A stretch of 13,288 nt of DNA from Gyrodactylus bullatarudis (taxonomy: Eukaryota > Platyhelminthes > Monogenea > Gyrodactylidea > Gyrodactylidae): contig SSNU01002991.1 of assembly GCA_012064415.1 (NCBI GenBank), positions 1 through 13,288 on the forward strand, given 5' to 3'. This document shows positions 7,842-13,288 of the stretch, one piece after another. The notes under the pieces are model-generated. The model searched no databases. It saw only the letters and a list, made by a program, of their open reading frames with translations, and was not told where the DNA came from. Numbering within the stretch: the first letter of the stretch is position 1; the number at the start of each line of letters is the position of its first letter. The translations under genes and the position numbers were made by a program.

Positions 7842-7959
7842 TATTAAGATTGTAAAGTAAACTGAAGAATTATATAATAGAGAGTCTATTATTCTAAGTT
7901 ACCTAGATCTAATTCTCTGATTTGATTGGTCGGTTATGTTGAGATGAATAAAAGCTAGT

Positions 7960-7967
7960 CTTTTATA
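7960..7967 (-). promoter_or_regulatory. TATA-like box upstream of the 195-aa gene
   Basis: TATAAAAG on the minus strand lies about 120 bp upstream of the ATG, giving a 5' UTR of roughly 90 nt if transcription starts about 30 bp downstream. A CCAAT motif on the same strand (7925-7929) would lie just inside the transcript, which is not its usual place, so I do not count it as support. Confidence 0.3.
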
Positions 7968-7979
7968 ATGTGATATATA

Positions 7980-10900
7980 TGGAAATAATCATTCAAAGAT
8001 ATATATCAGCTCCCATGTTAATTATTTCTCTGAAATCAAAATGAAATCCGAAATTGACTCAACAGAATTCTATCTTCACTTATTTCATATATTTTTCTTT
8101 TTCAGCTTGCACGATATTCTATGGTTCTTCAACTTTTGCTGTAATTATTTCAACATTTTTAAATTTCTATTTTTAACTACCATCTTTCCCCTTCAGGGTT
8201 CCATAAAGCTGAGCAATATTCACTAATACCAATTAGAAGAATTTTTTCATAGCGTCTGTTTTGAACATTTATAAATATGTATCAGTAAAAAAAGTCTTTA
8301 ACTTTCTCTTTATCTTTATTTGTTTAAGAAAACTATTTAGAGCTGGTATGGTTTTTCTAATTAGGGCATATTCCTAGACTTGTTTCCAAGCTTGTTATCT
8401 ATTTCAGCATCATTTTGAAATCAGTTGTTTAGATGTTGACTATGGATTTTATTCTGAGGAATAGAAATGTATATTCTCAATTATTCTCATGAAGGTAAAG
8501 AAATCGGTTTGAATTCTCTTGAGCCTTGTTTTGATGAAGCAAGTTTTAAAAATGGAAAAAGTCAGCAAATCTAAATTTAAAATCTCTCCAAATTTAATTC
8601 TAAACATTATTTTTCTTAAATCAATGTAAGTGTTCATTTTCATTCGGTCTTCGATAAATCTCTAAAAAATTCCTAACCTTGGTGAAAAGATTTTAGTTTT
8701 TCAGTAAAAATCATGAATTCTCAAATTCATCGGGCTGTATTTCTATAGAAATTTAGAACGGAAATAGAATTCGTTTCAAGTTTACTTCTACTTAATTTCC
8801 CCTAATTGACCGAAATGTAGCTTTCTTGCTTTTTGATGTTAAAAATAAACAAAAAAACTTTTCTTATTCAAGAAATAGCGATTGTTTTTAACATCCCCTT
8901 TTTGTTGTCTATTGAACAAAGGAAATTATCGAAAGATCTTATCCAATGTTGATATTGTGTTACAAAAATAAAAATATTGAAATAATAATATATCTATGTA
9001 TCAGTTAAAATACAGTAAAATTTTCAAATTCTTCAAAAATTATTTGATGAACTCAAGTGAAAAATCTCAAGATTTCATTGATTTCTATTTTTAAACATGA
9101 ATACTTTGAATAATTTGAAATTTTTCTATTTTGTACAAGAAAATCACAGCACAGATGTTTGGCACACAGTTTGGGTTAGATAATAACTAGGCTTTGACGA
9201 AAATTTCCAAAATCGCCGATATGATAATGTTGATAAAGTATTTTAAAATTTTTACATACAGTTAGATCTGTGCCTTGTGAGCTAAAAATTACCCTCTGCC
9301 CTAAAAATTTATTTTCCGGCATCATTACCTTACATTACTTATATTTCTAGAAGTGTTTCTGCGTTAAAATTTAATTTCCGGAACAAAATTAATCATTATC
9401 ATTCTATCAACATTCATTCGAACGACCTTTTTCCCTGAAAAATTCTATATGCTTGTTTGATCGTACATAGATTCGGATCAAAAGATATTCAACTTAGATT
9501 ATTTTACTGAAATTGATTTGTATCGAAAAAAGCTTTTTCCAACTTCGATCACGGGAGTATTTTTTCACCTCCAAAATAAGCAAATAACAAGCATAGTGAC
9601 CATCTGGATGTACTTACTCATTTCCCCACTCTTTTGCCAACATCCCACCTTTTCACAAATCTTACTGTCTCAAAACATTACCAAATTTTTTTATTATTAC
9701 TCGATCAACATTTTTATATTCGTAATTGAGGGGGGGGGCAATTGATTGATAACTCAAAGATTATTGCTTACAATCTCAAGATGAAAAAATATATTTCATG
9801 TACAGTTAGTTAATCAATATTGAAATGTCAATTTTCTATGAATCTTCCTTATTCAATCTTCTCGAAGAGAAAATGAAAATTATCACAGTATTGCCAATCA
9901 TAATTCACTAGGAACTTCAGCCAAAGCTTGGAAACAAATAATCCATTTTTCTATTTAATCCTATTTATAACTGTATTGAAAATAACAATTAGAGTTAAGT
10001 GTTTCGTATAGAAATGTAATTCATGTGGGAATTTTGATATAAAAAATAAAATAAACATGGACAGAAAATCTTCTCAAATGAAATACAATCACACTTATGT
10101 GCTATATTTTTTGTGTGGCAGTACATTATGAAAGGAATTCATAGTTACATAGATTTCTCATATTAAAACAATGTATTAATGTTATTAGTAGCCTTGGGGG
10201 AAATAATCTATAATTCTATCATTTAAATATTTGCTTAATTTTCGATGTTGATTCCACTTCTAAGGTTAGCGATTAGAAGAATACTTTATGAAAAACTAGT
10301 GACTCTGTGAAATAAATCAATGAGTACTATACTATAATATAAAAAATACTAAAGTTGTATAACAACCATCAACAATACATCAAAATATATTTATAAATTA
10401 AAAAGGCATCGGGTTATTTTATTTCATTTCTATTTTATAAAATATGATTGATGTTTTCTTGAGACTGATGAGGATGCTCTAAAATAATCTATGGTTTCCA
10501 CAATCAATGCTATACTTTTTGGTGATAAACCACCAAGGTGATAAAGTTTGAATTACATTTGTCCCTCGACTTAGGGCATTTTGCACGCCTGTATTTGTTT
10601 TTAAAAATTATAACCATTATATGTAATATTTTGTTTTAAAAAATATTTAGAGAAGGTTTTCTGGCGAAATTATCTGAACAGATTTGGTTTCTGATTTGTA
10701 TATTTTAATACAACTAATCTGTAAAAGATTTTCTTTCACATCAACTTAAATTTATCGTAAAACTTCTTCATTTACTCATGCTATTATCAACTTTTTACAT
10801 GTTATACACGAAGTTGAAACCCATTTAATAGTTTTTAAATTCCTTATAAGGAATTAAAGATTGAGTGACGATGCCAAAATTCAATATTCTCAAGATTAAC

Positions 10901-11222
10901 AGGTTGGAGCTCAGCTCGAATATTTTCGTACAATTTTTAATCAATAAAGACTTTATTCAACAATTTTTGATTCTTGATTTAAATTTTACATGGATCTCAT
11001 GTATGGTTCATTCGAGTACAATCAGTTCAAGATACTCTGATCCCGTTTTAAGAAGTAAAAGCAGCTCTTAGCAGTTCTTAGTTTATCAAATAATTTTCTC
11101 ATACAGTGCATAATAGGCTAGGGTGAAATTTTTTTTCTCCAATCAACTCACGAGAGGACTTACTTCTCTGATAAATTTTAATACTCAGATCATGTTTTCC
11201 ATAATTTTAGAGCGTGAAAGTC
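7980..11222. other. long AT-rich stretch without a recognised gene
   Basis: Both strands were read for protein motifs, tRNA-like elements and repeats, and nothing convincing emerged. Small items only: a pyrimidine-rich stretch ending in CAG near 8197, which looks like a splice acceptor but leads into only about 18 codons; a run of nine G (9730-9738), unusual for this composition; and a 6-bp hairpin at 10519-10536 followed by a repeat of GGTGATAAA. This may be intergenic or intronic sequence. Confidence 0.45.
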
Positions 11223-11240
11223 ATTCTCCATTATGTCATT
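11223..11240 (-). repeat. 18-bp inverted repeat, left copy
   Basis: ATTCTCCATTATGTCATT is the exact reverse complement of 11447-11464. The 206-bp spacer contains no ORF. Confidence 0.7.
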
Positions 11241-11446
11241 GCCCATTTTTCCCACAATATCCCACGAACACGATAAAACAACGAAATTTACCATGAAGCC
11301 CCTCTTGATGATAAGATTACTATTTTTGAAGATGAAAATTAAGAAACTCATTGAATCGCCAAGATATTCCGAATTTTAGTGACTGCGTAGTAAAAATTCA
11401 TTGAAAATTGAGCGGCGATTTAAAATTTTTTGGATTTTTAAAACTG

Positions 11447-11464
11447 AATGACATAATGGAGAAT
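11447..11464 (+). repeat. 18-bp inverted repeat, right copy
   Basis: AATGACATAATGGAGAAT pairs perfectly with 11223-11240. Similarity beyond the 18 bp is weak, so this is either a short terminal repeat of an old miniature element or coincidence. Confidence 0.7.
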
Positions 11465-12794
11465 CATTCTCGACACATTCTTCAATACAAAATAATGCTT
11501 AGAATTTATAGTTCTATCAGAAAAGTTAGTCCTAATATGAGGGAAAAGTGAGAAAAAACAACGACGAAAAATTATTCTACGCTGATATAGAACGAAAATA
11601 TATACTTTATTATCCGGTGCCATTAATATTTTAGAAGACTGAGCAAAGAAAATTTTTCTGCTCATAATTAACTTTCTTTGGTGAAATCACTTATTTATGG
11701 AAATCTCTGCCGGAAATTCTTATTATTTTTGGTAGGTTATGTATCAATACGTTTTCTTCTGGCTCATCACAAGAAAAAATAAAACAGTGAATAAAACGAC
11801 AATATTTTTAAAAAATGCCTATTGTTTTAGAAATTTTATTGCATAAGGATTTTATTTAAATTATTGATTTTAGCAAGAAATTAATTTTGAAATAAATACA
11901 TTCTCCGTGTGTGCCATTTTTGTAAGATTTAATTTAATTAAAAATAATTCCCACGATTACACATTACTTCGTATTTTGATATTGGAATTTTTATGACTGT
12001 TATCCATCTAAAGACTAAAGCAAAAAATCGTGCTAAATTCTTGACTTAATATTCTGATAAATTTATTATCGGGTAATATTATCGATTTGACCATTGAATC
12101 CAATGACTTGAGCTTATAAATTTCTTTCTTCTTCTGAATTGAATTAGAGACTCACTATAATAAATTTATTCTTTATAAAATGAAAATGATGGGTATCTGA
12201 GGTAACCCTTTCGCACTGACTATTTACTGTACAAATTTGTATGTCTCACCTGGTCGTGAAAGGATTCATATTTTTACTAAACAGGAATTTCGTTGGAGAT
12301 AAAAATAAGAATTTATTGATGCAAAAGCATAACTCACTTATTTATGAGAAATTCATTTGACACTGAATTTGTACCACATAGTATTTGAACTAGAGGAAAT
12401 TTCTTTACGATATCACATTACGCAATGCATTATTCAATTAAATACATATGCTTTACAGTAAGTGAAGGGAATTTGACATTGACGAAGAGAACATGAGTAT
12501 TAAATTTCAATCAAATAATACTCGAATCTTAAATAATTCCTGCATTATTAATTGATAATTCCTTTGAATTGCTTTTACATTATTTTTCTTGAATTATACG
12601 ATTAGCGATTAGATTTTAATTTGATCTCAACAATCTTGAATTTGTAATCGATAGTAAGTAAGTAGTACATACATATAGCATGTAAGAAAACTTTTATTCA
12701 CTGATAACCACTGATATGAAGTTAGTAATCTCAATTTTTAATCAAGAATTCAAACATTTAAAAGATAAATGGTGATTAGATGAAATTTTAATAT
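11465..12794. other. AT-rich stretch without a recognised gene
   Basis: I see no coding or RNA feature in this stretch on either strand. Confidence 0.4.
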
Positions 12795-13114
12795 CGCTCG
12801 TATCGCCTATATTATGATAGCAAATTCAGTTTTGATATAAAAAATACAAATCTCAAGCGCCAAAATTGCCTTTTTCATCTCAAACGTAACGAAAATCATT
12901 TTTCTCCATTCAAATTCTCACCAAAGATTTTCGCGCTCTTTATACTTTTCATAAAAATCTGAATCAAAAACGCGGAAATGCTTTAGTTCAGGAACGACGC
13001 AAAATTTTATCTATGGGCGTATTACACATGAGCCAATGAAAATCAAGTAGGTCCTTAAGTACTACTGAAAAACGCAAAAAGAATCAGAATAATTCAAGGA
13101 TTAAAATTCAATGC
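12795..13114. promoter_or_regulatory. CpG-dense patch with E2F-like and CCAAT motifs, candidate promoter
   Basis: I count 15 CpG dinucleotides in 320 bp, compared with about one per 100 bp in a sample of the neighbouring AT-rich DNA. The patch holds GCGCCAAA (12857-12864, TTTGGCGC on the minus strand) and TTTCGCGC (12929-12936). Both fit the E2F consensus TTTSSCGC. CCAAT lies at 13033-13037. No first exon is visible inside the window, so the direction of any transcription is unknown. Binding motifs this short are only suggestive. Confidence 0.35.
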
Positions 13115-13288
13115 GTCTTGATTAAAATAATATTTTGATTTGTATTAATCATTCTAATTATTTTAGAAAATTGAAAAAAGATATATTAAAACCAAATGTA
13201 CATTTCTTGAAGTATCATCAGTGGTAATTCTTCAAAAATGATATAAGTTAAGAATTCATTCAAGATAATATTTTACAAATCATGAAAG

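Noticed and set aside
8150..8280. Possible exon after a pyrimidine-rich CAG acceptor near 8197
   Set aside because: Only about 18 codons follow before a stop, and there is no upstream donor or matching protein.
9518..9745. Plus-strand open frame ending in a G run
   Set aside because: It has hydrophobic, low-complexity AT-type composition, no start context and no family motif.
1..13288. CRISPR arrays, bacterial operons, rRNA and tRNA genes
   Set aside because: No regularly spaced repeats, no tightly packed genes with ribosome-binding sites, and no RNA-gene consensus boxes were seen on either strand.

Overview
The window is low-GC eukaryotic DNA, most likely from an invertebrate animal. Three things support this: an AP-endonuclease-type LINE remnant, a decayed integrase fragment of the animal KRBA2/SCAND3-like kind, and a single plausible protein-coding gene whose surroundings look eukaryotic (TATA-like box upstream, AATAAA signal downstream, no bacterial ribosome-binding site or operon). 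I cannot name the species. Most of the window is non-coding and repeat-derived.

Left part (1-2260): a nested repeat complex. An old foldback repeat has arms at about 442-549 plus 1314-1530 and, inverted, at about 1668-1966. Its left arm is split by a 764-bp insertion (550-1313) flanked by a 10-bp direct duplication. The inserted DNA carries an almost perfect palindrome: 148-bp arms with one mismatch and a 55-nt loop. On the minus strand the loop resembles a decayed hammerhead ribozyme. A further partial copy of the foldback arm lies at 2073-2260, and 80 bp of it are identical to the other arm.

Middle part (3225-6485): a broken fragment of a KRBA2-like integrase C-terminus with its cysteine cluster (about 3587-3995) lies between two inverted 52-bp repeats. 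It is followed by a 5'-truncated LINE pseudogene (about 4632-6485). The LINE keeps the end of its endonuclease, recognisable reverse transcriptase motifs and the C-terminal thumb-like region, but it is broken by frameshifts and a stop.

Right part (6486-13288): one intact minus-strand ORF of 195 codons (7254-7841) encodes a basic, serine-rich, probably coiled-coil protein that I do not recognise. The remaining 5 kb is AT-rich and shows no supported gene. It holds one short inverted repeat pair and, near the right edge (12795-13114), a local CpG cluster with two E2F-like sites and a CCAAT motif, which could be a promoter for a gene beyond the window.

The pieces do not form a pathway. The logic of the window is layered transposable-element insertion and decay around one small host gene.
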